From assembly GCA_005281725.1 (NCBI GenBank), contig SSBO01000012.1, positions 6,946,907-7,010,906 of the forward strand: DNA of 64,000 bases, read 5' to 3'. The DNA comes from Wuchereria bancrofti (Eukaryota > Nematoda > Chromadorea > Rhabditida > Onchocercidae). The position numbers and the translations under genes are program-made. The notes below the pieces were generated by a model. It had not been told where the DNA came from. It was given only the letters and a program-made list of their open reading frames with translations, and made no database searches. Below, piece by piece: positions 53,746-64,000 of this stretch. The stretch's first letter is position 1, and each line of letters starts with the position of its first letter.

Positions 53746-56048
53746 CAAGAAAGTTTGCTCGGTTGAAGGAGATTCATGATGAACAAGCACCATCGCTTCA
53801 ATGACTACTGAAGTCACTTGAATTCGAAATAAATTACTTCTAAATTCAAAGAACTTAATGATCCAACAATGGATTTATAATCCGCTTATCAGAAAACCTG
53901 CAATTAGATTGATTTGATATTCACCCGGCATGTTCGTTTGTTTCAGTGTATCAGAAATAAAGAATATGTGTTATCCAATATGCTCAATAATTCCTTTTCT
54001 TTCCAAAGAATACGCATATAAATAGTAATGAAGCATAATTTATAGTTAGGTTCTTTTCCTAAGTAGGACCTGGAATTCCGTTTTGAATACAAATTTGCAA
54101 AAGTAGGGATTAGAGTAGAGAGCTCTCAAAATCTTGCACAACACAGACTTAATGTCTATTTCAACCATTATTTTTGGTAATCGAAACGGTCGGTGTAGTT
54201 ACCATTTTAATCAATTCAATTCAATTTAGTTTACATTCATGTTTATTAGATGGCGGATTCTGACACACAGTACTTAACGGGACATTCAGTAAGGCAGTGT
54301 CAAAACACAGTAGATAGATCAACAGACCAGTGTAATTGTGTGAACGGGTTTTGTGAAGTAGTTCTGCAGGTCCTGTGTAATACCACTGTTGATATCAGTG
54401 CGTGCATACACCGGAAAATATTATATCGATAGCAGTGCATTTTTCCAACTGTTTCGTTGTTTGCTTCCATAGTAAATTTGCCAGCTCATTTTGTTGGCGT
54501 ATCCATCTATGAACTTTTTCATTTCATTTCTTTGTATAACTTACTCATAATTTACTTAAACTGTTAGTGAGAAATGATATTTAGCCTCACTTGTTGAACA
54601 ATCTTTCTGCGCCCTTTTCCTTATTGTTTTTTCCTCATTTTCCTCATTGTGGGTTGAACTACTTGCAAGAGACTCACTTCCAGAAAGTGGAACTTCACTT
54701 AAATTAATATGCAGTACCAATCCTAAAATATGATTGTATTTCTAAATCTTATCTATTTCGAGATCTCAGAAATTATAGGAAGAACATGTAATTATGCATG
54801 GTGTAACAAATATTAAAATCAAATTATTATTATAAATTAAACGAAGAAAGTTATATGACTGAAATGTTACTGATAATAAGCGATTCCATCGAGAATTTTA
54901 AGTCACACATTTCAATCAGGAAAATTTAATGAAGAATAAATTTCACTAAAGTATTTTCTAAATACTTATTGAAATAGTGTTACTCCAACAACCAGTAAAT
55001 TCAAGTATGTAGAGAAGGAAATGGTTTTGGCCTTTAAAAAAAAGGATTAGAAAAATTTCTTAAATTACCCACTTGTAAAAGTAATTCAAATGATTCACAA
55101 AAATAGAATCTGTAGTAAAAAATTTAGAATATTTTCATGATGATTTTCATGATTTAGGACATATTTTCTACTATGCACCTTATCTTTATCATTTTAATAT
55201 CGGAATTTTCTTTCTGCTATATATTCTAACTTATTAGAAGCTGTATAAGCAGTTCAAGTGCAGCCATTTATACGTACTCCTGATTTTATCGTTCATATTA
55301 CTATTAGACTAAGCTGTTACTAAGCTCTTTTATCTAATTAATGATGTAATTACTAGCAAACTGCATGCCTTCGCTTTTCTTTCGTCATTTATTTAGGAAA
55401 TTTGGCAACGGAAAGAGAACGATACACAATCGGTTATATCCTTCCCTTCTTTATTTTAGAATAAGCTTCCCTCAAATATGATTTATCCATTAGTTTGTCA
55501 ATTAAATGTCATATGCCTTCTGTATGTTGCTAAAAATTTCTGGAAAAAAAGTGACATTTTCAATTCTTCACACAAACAATTAAAGAACCTAGTAAGTCTA
55601 GGAAAATTTTCAAAATTTGCAAAGTTGGTTTTTAATCAGGAAAAAGGCTTTAAAGAAAATTAGCCGGGAATGGCGTTTACTGTCATTGTCGCTGACTGTC
55701 ATTGTCATTTTATATTCATCTTTGTTAAGGTAAAATATGAAATTTGTATAGGTTACTAGATGTTCCGCATCAGGAAAAAATTTCTCATCTTAAATCTGAT
55801 TCAAACCCGAGGAGCTCCTAGTAATTTTTCGTAATTCACTTCATTATCATCATTCATTGGCAAAAAACAATACCATCTATACCAATATTTTCAAAAAAAT
55901 TTTAAGTGATATTGGACGTTTCACAACTCCTTTGTCATTATTGATACAGCATAACTGAAACTGAAAGTAGCTGCTTTCCTTTCTATGATGCTTAGATTGT
56001 TTTTAACACGTTCTCCGTTTCCAGTAATGGCCAATTCTGTAATTTAAT
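53746..56048. other. Gene-poor stretch upstream of the lysozyme gene
   Basis: No exon supported. Composition is mixed A- and T-rich. Frames at 54250-54432 and 55478-55663 are open but resemble nothing known. The lysozyme promoter should lie at the right end. Confidence 0.5.
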
Positions 56049-56061
56049 CTTCCGCACACAG
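56049..56061 (+). promoter_or_regulatory. Likely spliced-leader acceptor of the lysozyme gene
   Basis: CTTCCGCACACAG with AG at 56060-56061, one base before the ATG at 56063. Confidence 0.5.
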
Positions 56062-56062
56062 C

Positions 56063-57481
56063 ATGACAATGTTAATTATTTTGAGTTTAATCTGCTTCTC
56101 GATCCTCTTCCAGTCAAATTCGTTGCTCATGTTTCCACAAGGTTAGCTTTTTATTTACTAAGTAATTTTATAAATGCATTTTGACGATCTGGTCAAAATA
56201 TCTTCGAAGCTAACGCTCTAAGTTTTGGTTTAATAAGATTATTTTTAATGGTAATTTAACGGGATTACATGGCAGCTTTTCGAACTTTAAATTTATATGC
56301 CCGAAATTTCAGTTGAAACTTTAATGAAAATTTCGTAAAAAATATCTGAAATTTCGTTGCTTAGATTCCTAAGAACTTTAGTGGAATTTCCAAGTGATTG
56401 TATGCGAGCAATGTGTGAAGCAGATTCAGGATGTGTTCCAAAAGGTTGCGACGAGGATATTCATGGAAGGTATGGATGCGGCTATTTTCGACTCAACATC
56501 TATCACTATAAAGTATGGGTGCTTGTCTCAAATGAAAAACTGTCATTTCCTTACTTAAAATGTGGTGGTCTCTTTCTTTTAGTTTCATCTCTTTAGATTT
56601 AGACAACACAAAGTGGGTCCCGCTACGTATTAATGCCAAGTGCTGATTTAATTTTTAAAAAACGAAGAACATCTCGACACAGCTGCTTTTACATAATTTG
56701 TACATAAGCATATTTTTCGGCTGCAGATTCATTACGATAAAATTTTTAGTTTTTACTTCATTCACTCCTTAATGCATCTTTAGGAACACTTGCCCTTTGT
56801 GAGAAAAAATTAAAAAAAATGAGTCTCTGATCAGAACAACCTTTCCTACAAAGAGAAATTTTAAAAAATTGAAAGGACGGGCTAATAATAATTCACATTA
56901 CAGCAGTGTTATCAGCCGGGTAAAGAAGACGATCAGGACGAAGAGGAGGCATGGCTAACGTGCGCTGAAAATTATGAGTGTTCTCAGGAATGCTTACGGG
57001 TAATTCAATCTCCACCAAAGTTAAAGGATATTAACCCCTTGACAATTCTTTAAACAAGAATTCTTTAAACTTGTATCTCTAGCGAATTTCTGGACTTAAT
57101 CTCTTCTGTTAAAATGATTGAAAGAATAATGAAGGGGAGGGTGAAGTGTGCCACACTTGCATAGAAATGTCTCTTACCTTATAAAGTTTCATTTTTCTCC
57201 GCATACGATTACTAAGTTTTCTAAAAATTTTAGAAATGCCACATCCCTGCTACGTTACCAGTTCTGTTTTGAACGTTTTCAGTTAAAAATAGGAATTTGG
57301 AATAACTGATTTTTCTTTTTTTTTTTTTCAGCGACTAAGTAATCGCTATAAAGTGAAATGTTATGGGAAAAGTGATTGCGAAACTCTAGCAAGAATTCAT
57401 GATGGTGGTGCTAACGGTTGCCGCTCCAAGGATACATTGCCCTACTGGAATATTGTAAAACAAAAATGTCCACAATGCTAA
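56063..57481 (+). CDS. ilys: Secreted invertebrate-type (destabilase family) lysozyme, atypical active site
   Basis: Four phase-matched exons: 56063-56141, 56382-56512, 56904-56999, 57332-57481; 151 residues. Exon 1 encodes a clear signal peptide (MTMLIILSLICFSILF). The mature part follows the i-type plan: CMRAMCEADSGC, GCGYFRLNIYHY, an acidic insert (EDDQDEEEAW), NRYKVKCYG, LARIHDGGANGC and PYWNIV, with many Cys. In the family the first motif is normally Cys-Leu-x-Cys-Ile-Cys-x-x-Glu-Ser-Gly-Cys. Here the second Cys is Ala and the catalytic Glu position is Asp. The catalytic Asp before the CGYF motif appears kept (DEDIHG). Family enzymes cleave peptidoglycan, and some cleave isopeptide bonds. 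Weakened or changed activity is an inference. Probable roles are gut or body-fluid defence or feeding. Confidence 0.94.
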
Positions 57482-60046
57482 ATCTGTGAATTCTCTGCAA
57501 ATATATAACGGTATTTGTATTTTGAACAGAATTTTTTGCTTGGGTATTGTTTCGATTTCTGATGTCTTTCTCAGTACTGCTAGAAATATGCTTTACTAGT
57601 AGGCATTGTATCATCATTTTATTTTCAACAGTCTTGTTCATCTAAATTTAATATAGATTGGCAGGTACTTTTATCCTCAATGTTTTACAATATTTCAGTG
57701 AATCTTGAGTGTATCGTATAAAATATTTTTTCTATTTCAAAAGGTTCTTTTCGCTCTTCCACTTCTACTCAAATATATCTGCGGCGAAAGTAGATTACAC
57801 AAAAGTTAAAAAGCAATTTAAATCTCAAGAAATAAAAATAGCTGATGTTTTGTGATATGAATAATTTCCCTTGACACTCATAAATTTCACCCTGCCAATA
57901 AATTCTGGAGTTTAAAATCAACTCACATGTCTTAATGCAAAAACGACAACGACGTCCATAAATCCGTTCCCATTAGTCTATACCAAACATTTTTATGCGG
58001 TTCATGTGAGAAATTGCTCTTTTTCTAATTTCTAAGGCATTTATAGATCAACTCGTAAATGAACTTAAACAAGACTCGACCTAGCAGCTAAATTTTAACC
58101 AAACTAAAAAAGTAATGAATATTGGAAACTCATCTCTTCTCTTTTGATTTTGGGACACATCCATATTATAACAAACATATCCTCTGTTTTATCACGACTA
58201 ATTCAACAGCTTGAAGTTTCTAGGTGTGACAAAAATAGGGTCGAGGGTCAGAAACCAAAACAAATGTTCACGGGATCTGCACAAGAACATCGGCAACTTT
58301 TATGTCTTCAGATTAAATATACTATTAAACAGCAGACATCTTTAACTCACCCATAAAATAGTTATTAGAAAACGAAAAAAATTTTCACAAAATCACTTTA
58401 TAGCTATTCTTCAAGGGTAATTTTTAAAAAAATAGCCAGAATCATTCCAAAAAAGCTAAATTCAATTCTTCATCCGTAAAAATTAGGATTACAATAGTAT
58501 TTGGTTATGATTAACGTAAACTATGTAGAAGGGAATATACCATTACTTCGTAACATCTAGAAAGTGAAGTGTCCATTCCTTACTTATAGTTCTCTAACTC
58601 TCAACAGAAGATACACTTTGCTCATGGAAATTCTGAAAGATACTAATGATACAGTGTAGAAGAGAACTATGACGAAAAATAATGCGACTCGAAAACTACA
58701 GGCTAAATTTAAAACAGAAAACATTCTGCAAAAAGCAGTGAAAAAAAATTTCCATACAAAATATGAGAGTCATCAAGGATTATAAGTACTAACCGTCAAA
58801 AAATATTAACTTTTTGATTTGATTTTGGATACGCAGACCATAGTTTCAGCAAAGAACATGCCATACCTGCTGAGGTTTAAGATGTGCTGTGTCAGATCCA
58901 ATATACAACTGCGTTAGTATGTTGTTGAAACACAGCAAACAAGCAATCGATCAGCATTGTATCAGTTGATATCAATAGTAGCACACCACCGCTCTTTGAG
59001 CTTGAAATACCAACAGGTCTAACATCCCTAAGCAAAATTTATTCCCAGAACGTCGTTGTCAACGATGTGTAAGATAAGTCACTATCACCTTCAAGGAACA
59101 ACAGTGTTCAACCCAGTTTCTAACCATTTAACAGTTCCCAATATCAGCAACCGAATTACGAGTACGATTCTGTTTTTACTAAATCATTTATTCTAATCAC
59201 TCGAAAAAATACAATGAAAAAACATTAGTAGTGCAGACAATAGCAACAATACTTAAACTTCCATCAGCCAAAAGTGTTAATGTTCCAAAAGATCCAAAGC
59301 ACCATATGTTTCAAAAACTTTCTTTAGATTGTAAATATGAATATTTAAGGAATTTGAAAAAGGGGCATACCAAATTAAAATATAATGTCCCGACCTAGTC
59401 ATACCAATCGTCTTAACGCCTTACCTAAAGTACACAATAACATTATAACACAACAGCTGCAGTATCACTACAACAAAGTAGAAAACTTGTTTCATTATTC
59501 AAAAAGAAAAAAATCTTATGATTAGAATAAAGTACATCGTACACATAAAAACAATGTCAAAAGTTGCCAAAATAAAAAAGAAACAAACTTTAAAATAAGG
59601 GATTTAGTTCAGGTGAAACACTGCATACTCGAATGCAGCCAGTACACTGAATAACCATGATATAAAACATTAGTGTCGAACTACTTTAACTAAACTATCA
59701 GACTGGAAATTTAATCGAGAAATATTCAAGCATCAAAAATATCGATAATATGTTCAAAACCTGTTAAATTCACGGTAGATACTGTTAATTCTTTCATAGC
59801 TGGAAATTTGGATAAAACTTACACTGAGAATTACTCAAGAGCTGATTTTTGAGAAATCGCACCTCATCCAATCTTTTCGTAATCTGTATATATCACAAAG
59901 TTATGGGGATAGAAATGCAAAAATCTTAACATGCAAAGTGATATTTTGTTAGTTGAAAACATAAGTTACATAATAGAAAATGTGTTTTCAAAAACGCCTC
60001 AAAGATTACCTGGAACGATTCATTAGACAAAGTGCATAAGCTCGCT
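57482..60046. other. Convergent intergenic region after the lysozyme
   Basis: No exon supported. The plus strand turns A-rich rightwards, consistent with a minus-strand gene to the right. A forward frame at 58144-58356 shows no domain. Confidence 0.5.
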
Positions 60047-60284
60047 TTAATTTTGCTTATTAATATCATTCAAACTGTTCGTCAGTGAACTTTCTTCTGC
60101 CACTAATGCCCACATTTTCCTTAGCTGCAACACATATAAAAAACTGCCCAACTATCTTCACTAAGCATTTACATAAAAACGGAGTAAATGTAACAACCTT
60201 AGCATTATTGTTTGTCATATGAAAATCGCAGCCCTCCTGAACACTATCACTGACACTTTTCCTTAAAACCTGGAACACCATCTC
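60047..60284 (-). other. Possible alternative 3' exons of the neighbouring minus-strand gene
   Basis: Minus-strand pieces 60284-60198 (AAACAG acceptor, GTTGTTAC donor) and 60124-60047 (TTGCAG acceptor, stop) join in phase 0 and encode about 54 residues, with helix-like MVFQVLRKSVSDSV and LRKMWALVAEESS. They cannot be joined to the stop-containing exon 60463-60318 by the obvious donor, because the phase is wrong and the intron would be under 40 bases. An earlier donor or an independent small gene is possible. Confidence 0.3.
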
Positions 60285-60317
60285 CTGTTTTAATAGTTTA
60301 AACATTTTTAAAAATCT

Positions 60318-62009
60318 CTACCTCATTAGCTCATTAATCAAGACTACAAAGTCAGCATCGACTACTTTATTGCAACCACTCTTCTCCAAATACCTTGTGA
60401 GCTGGTCAGCCAGCTTCGTCAATCTTTTGTTTTGACAGAACATCGTTAAAGTTTCAACCCTTTCTTAACAGTGAAAGTGAATGTTGGAGCACTTTGTGCA
60501 TTTTTCCTAGCGATTATACGAGTGCTACAGAACGCTACAAAATGATTTTGATAGGAAAAGTGATGTGGTGATGCACTTGATGTGGTTATTAAAAACTTTA
60601 AAAGACTAATTTTATGAAGAAAATTATTAGTTACTGAATTCACTTGTTGACGGAAACAGAAGGAACAAAAAAAGCCAATAACCTGATTGGTACGAAAGTA
60701 GGAGCTTGCGGCTGTCTGAAGCAAAGCTTTTTCTACCAAAGATTCCACTTCTTTTGTTACTTCTATCTCTGTAGCATCCTTAGTGTCACTAATAAAGGAC
60801 AATCCCTTTACTGCAAACAATAACTTAACATGCATAAATAATACGATATCAACAATATAAACTCAATTAATTACCAATTCCGAAACAAGGTTTAATATGA
60901 AAATGTTCTTTCAATATATGGAATACTCAATCTGCATCAAGCGTGAGAAAGTAAATGATCTGGTTGAAAGCAAACTAGTCTGAACCATCATACTAGATAG
61001 TCTTGCAACAAAGAGAAAATACAAGTGTTTCAAAATCCAAAATTAAACAAAGTCTAAGCTAATAAGCACGTAACCTAAATTTGGATAAGTAATTAACAGC
61101 CTACCGTTCATAACTTTACCACTGTTTTCGTCGATTGCGTTTTTTTTTTACACTTTTAATTAGAGAAGAGAGCGGAATTTTTCTTATCCTCTGAAAAACT
61201 GAGCTCAACTCACATTTCTGACTTAGCACAGGACCATACTTTACAATAGTTTTCGATTTTTATCATCCAATTATATGCCACTATGACTTGAAAAAATTGA
61301 AAATGTTTATAATAAATGAAATGATAAATGGCAATGTATGCTTCAGTGCTTCAGTTTTTATATGATCAGTTTTCCGCTTTAAAATTAGACATTTCGTTTT
61401 TTTCTTTAGAATTCCGCTTGCTGTGCTAAATTTAATCCCTATATACTGTATAAGAAGTTCTATTAAGTAAATTAGTCTATAGCAATGAACAGATGCGTAT
61501 AAATGTACTTGAATTAGCCCATATGAGGTCTCCAAAATCTCCTCCATTCTGAGCTTTCTGCTTACAAATTCGCTGCGTCACATCGGTAAAATTTTCTAGG
61601 AGTTGAATCTTAGTTACAAGTACAATGTTATTAGCAGTTAACCATAAAAGCACCACTGTAAATAAGTAAGCGAAAACGAATGACATAAGCTTGTTTAAAC
61701 AATGATACGGATATCTCTATGAGCATAATCTGCATTTCATCAAGATAAATGAAAATACGGTCATTGAAGATCGTAATTACCACATCACATCTAAATAAGT
61801 TTAAATCACCTGTATTATGCCCATGCCAAGCTTAGAAACCCCATGGTTCAAAATTCTTTTTGAAGGCATGTTTTTCTCCACCGAAGTCTCACTCTCATTA
61901 CTTCCACATAAAGTTCCACTTTGTTTGACTTTATTTTTATTGAGATCACTGGAGAAGAGACGAAAAAAATCTGAAAAGAAATGGATTTGACAATAAAATA
62001 CAGAGTATT

Positions 62010-62042
<33 letters not shown>

Positions 62043-63571
62043 AAGACAAAGATAAATGAAAATTCAAAGAAATAAAGAGCGGAAGCAGGAAAAAGTTCTA
62101 TAGACAAAAGATTAACAGATTTTTTATTTCACGATCATTTTATTTGCTGAGCAAAAAACGGTTATGAAAGATAAGAGAAATTTGGAAAAAACAACAAGTC
62201 AGTGCATATAAAGCCTCTTTCCAGAAGTTTAACAATAATTTACTGACCAAAAGAAGAAACTTCATCAAATTGGTAATCAGTTAAACTAAAACTACCTTGA
62301 TTAAATTCTTCTCTGTTTGTTAAACAGTGAGTTACTGATGTTTGACTTGCTTCTTCTGCATCTGATTTTTCATTGTAGTACATATGAGATTTCTGTTTTA
62401 TTACACAGTACTTTTCCAAACGATCTTTTAGCATTTTCTGACTTCTGTGTTTCAAAAATATGGATCTACTCTTCAGTGCCAATTTTTCCCACCTAAATTA
62501 TCTATTTACTTTGTCAATCAAACATTGTGCGGCTAAGAATGACCAATCAGTCCCGACCAACTAGTATGATTTACAGATCCAATCCCATTTGCTTTTGGGG
62601 AAGAATGAAAAACCGCAATTTTCTCATTATAACTAGAACATGCCTCAATTGACATTTTAAAAAGTAATGAACAAAATCATTTTAAAAAGTAATGAACAAA
62701 ATATATTATTGCATACTCAGAGTTACGGTTTAACGCTGAGGAAAGACGCGATGAACAAATCGCTCCGGGGAAACATTTATTTCTATTTCCAGCGGCTCCT
62801 TCGTTCACAACAAGGGATGGTATCGCAGAAATCGTTTTTGCCAACACTACAATTTATATTCCAAAGAAAAAAATAGCCGGATAAACAGAAATAATGCTCA
62901 TCACGAATCGGCAGCAGGAAGTTAAGATATTCACAGATATCCTACAAGATAGAACCTCAGCGAATGTGTGACAATAGCAAGCAATTAGTTTGCGAGGATT
63001 TATTTCGCAAATTCTAATATCAGTCAAGGAGACGCGTTATTATCCTGCTTATCTCAATTCCGGGTTATTATTCCGTTAATTTTATGGAATTAAAAGGAAT
63101 CCCCAATGGTTCAAATGATTAGTGAAATGAGTAGAACAAGTTACTAACATCGAACACAGCACATTTAACATACCTGAGCATTACTAGGTCTAGGGTCGAA
63201 TTAAGCTTCCACCGCCATAAGTTCCACATAAGATAACGAAATACTGCCAACGATAAATACACAAGAATAGAACAGAATCAACACGGTCATTGATAAATAT
63301 ATGTGAACAGAATAGAACTAACTTTTTTTTTCGAATCCACCTTCTTCTTCAACTTGGTAGGTGGTTCTGCATTACCTTCAAGTTTCCTTTTTTTTGGACT
63401 CCATGAACAAGAGTTACGCAATTCAGACTTTAGAATGCATCCAGATGTATTTAAATGCTTCTCACTGAACGAGTCCTGCGCTGAATTACTGCCAGATGCA
63501 GATTTCGATACCGTTGTTTCTAATACAGATTTTTCTGACATTTCCGATGAACTTCTACTTCGAACGATCAT
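60318..63571 (-). CDS. Unrecognised nuclear-type protein with SV40-like NLS and helical C terminus
   Basis: Six exons on the minus strand: 63571-63309, 62492-62248, 61970-61810, 61608-61509, 60810-60694, 60463-60318; phases match and give 343 residues. The ATG follows TTGCAG by one base, a likely spliced-leader site. Residues about 1-85 are Ser-rich and end in a basic cluster with PKKRKLE, a classical nuclear localisation signal, and LKKKVDSKKK. The middle is low-complexity and hydrophilic. The last 90 residues are predicted helical (VTKEVESLVEKALLQTAA, then NKRLTKLADQLTRYL, then DADFVVLINELM), spaced like a three-helix histone fold; this is speculation. Weak points are the first donor (CT|GTTCAC; the stronger AAA|GTTAGT at 63323 has the wrong phase unless an exon is missing), the 61608 acceptor and the choice of C|GTACCA at 60694. 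No family recognised. Confidence 0.6.
62012..62041. repeat. Poly-A tract, 30 A
   Basis: Uninterrupted A run on the plus strand, within an intron of the minus-strand gene and upstream of its 61970 acceptor (as T on the sense strand, a long polypyrimidine tract). Confidence 0.95.
62653..62702. repeat. Perfect tandem duplication, 2 x 25 bp
   Basis: 62653-62677 and 62678-62702 are identical and directly adjacent. They lie in the large first intron of the minus-strand gene. Confidence 0.95.
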
Positions 63572-63572
63572 T

Positions 63573-64000
63573 CTGCAACTAAAAATCACTGCAAAAAGTA
63601 TACCAAAATTTTCGCAGCTACTTAACATTCTGCAATACGTGACACTTTATAAAAACTGTCTGAAAGATAGGAGTGCTTGAAATTTAGTAGTAATGATATT
63701 GCAAAACAACAATTACAAATCAAGTGGCGACCTGACAGGCGTCTTCAAATCTGTGTCACTGTAGTTTCTTCTCATCGAACTTACAATTAATTCGCCTCTC
63801 TTTATGTAACGCGCACTAGACACTTTGAACGAAAAATTGACATCCTATATATGGCTCCCAGCTTATTTAAAGTGTTAAAAAACATGGATGAGTTAAACTA
63901 TAAATACAGCGATCAGCGAAACTGTCAACTGAATCACTGAAGAAAATAATTTACGTTACGAAAGGATTTCAAAAAGTGATTTGGGTGCTAACACAAAATA
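63573..64000. other. Upstream region of the minus-strand nuclear-type gene
   Basis: The TTGCAG acceptor (AG at 63574-63573 on the minus strand) precedes the ATG, and promoter sequence presumably follows to the right. No further exon is recognised before the window ends. Confidence 0.45.

Overview
The window looks like nuclear DNA of a nematode, most plausibly a spirurid or filarial-type parasite. It is AT-rich throughout. The genes are split by many introns with GTAAG/GTATG-like donors and TTTTCAG-like acceptors, and several start codons sit 1-40 bases after an acceptor-like (T)TTCAG that has no upstream exon, as expected for spliced-leader trans-splicing. The species is inferred from gene content and style only; no bacterial, phage or CRISPR feature is recognised. 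Exon models were built by hand from reading frame, splice signals and phase matching.

Left to right. (1) 1-5330, minus strand: an EPS8 actin-regulator homologue, cut by the window edge inside its SH3 domain. (2) 5331-27822: about 22 kb with no recognisable protein gene, holding simple repeats, a 285-bp tetranucleotide array and some less AT-rich islands. (3) 27823-31853, plus: a five-exon biogenic-amine-type GPCR. (4) 33397-37958, minus: MIC60/mitofilin, 14 exons. (5) 39183-41232, plus: KTI12, six exons, divergent from MIC60. (6) 42781-46223, plus: a chain of phase-matched exons that ends in APC11, the RING subunit of the anaphase-promoting complex, preceded by a long Ser/Asn-rich part of unknown nature. 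(7) 47971-50101, plus: COP9 signalosome subunit 8. (8) 56063-57481, plus: a secreted invertebrate-type lysozyme with an apparent Glu-to-Asp change at the catalytic position. (9) 60318-63571, minus: an unrecognised nuclear-type protein with an SV40-like NLS and a helical, possibly histone-fold, C terminus.

KTI12 (tRNA wobble modification), APC11 (ubiquitin ligase) and CSN8 (cullin deneddylation) are co-directional housekeeping genes at 1.5-1.8 kb spacing, so an operon-like arrangement is possible but not shown. By eye the plus strand is A-rich where genes lie on the minus strand (1-5, 33-38, 58-64 kb) and T-rich where they lie on the plus strand (18-31, 39-50 kb). The switch near 17-18 kb inside the large gene-poor region may mark a transcription boundary. 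The strongest leads for something unusual are the APC11 extension, the altered lysozyme, the unknown nuclear protein, a perfect 20-bp hairpin at 53.7 kb and a duplicated exon fragment in a KTI12 intron.
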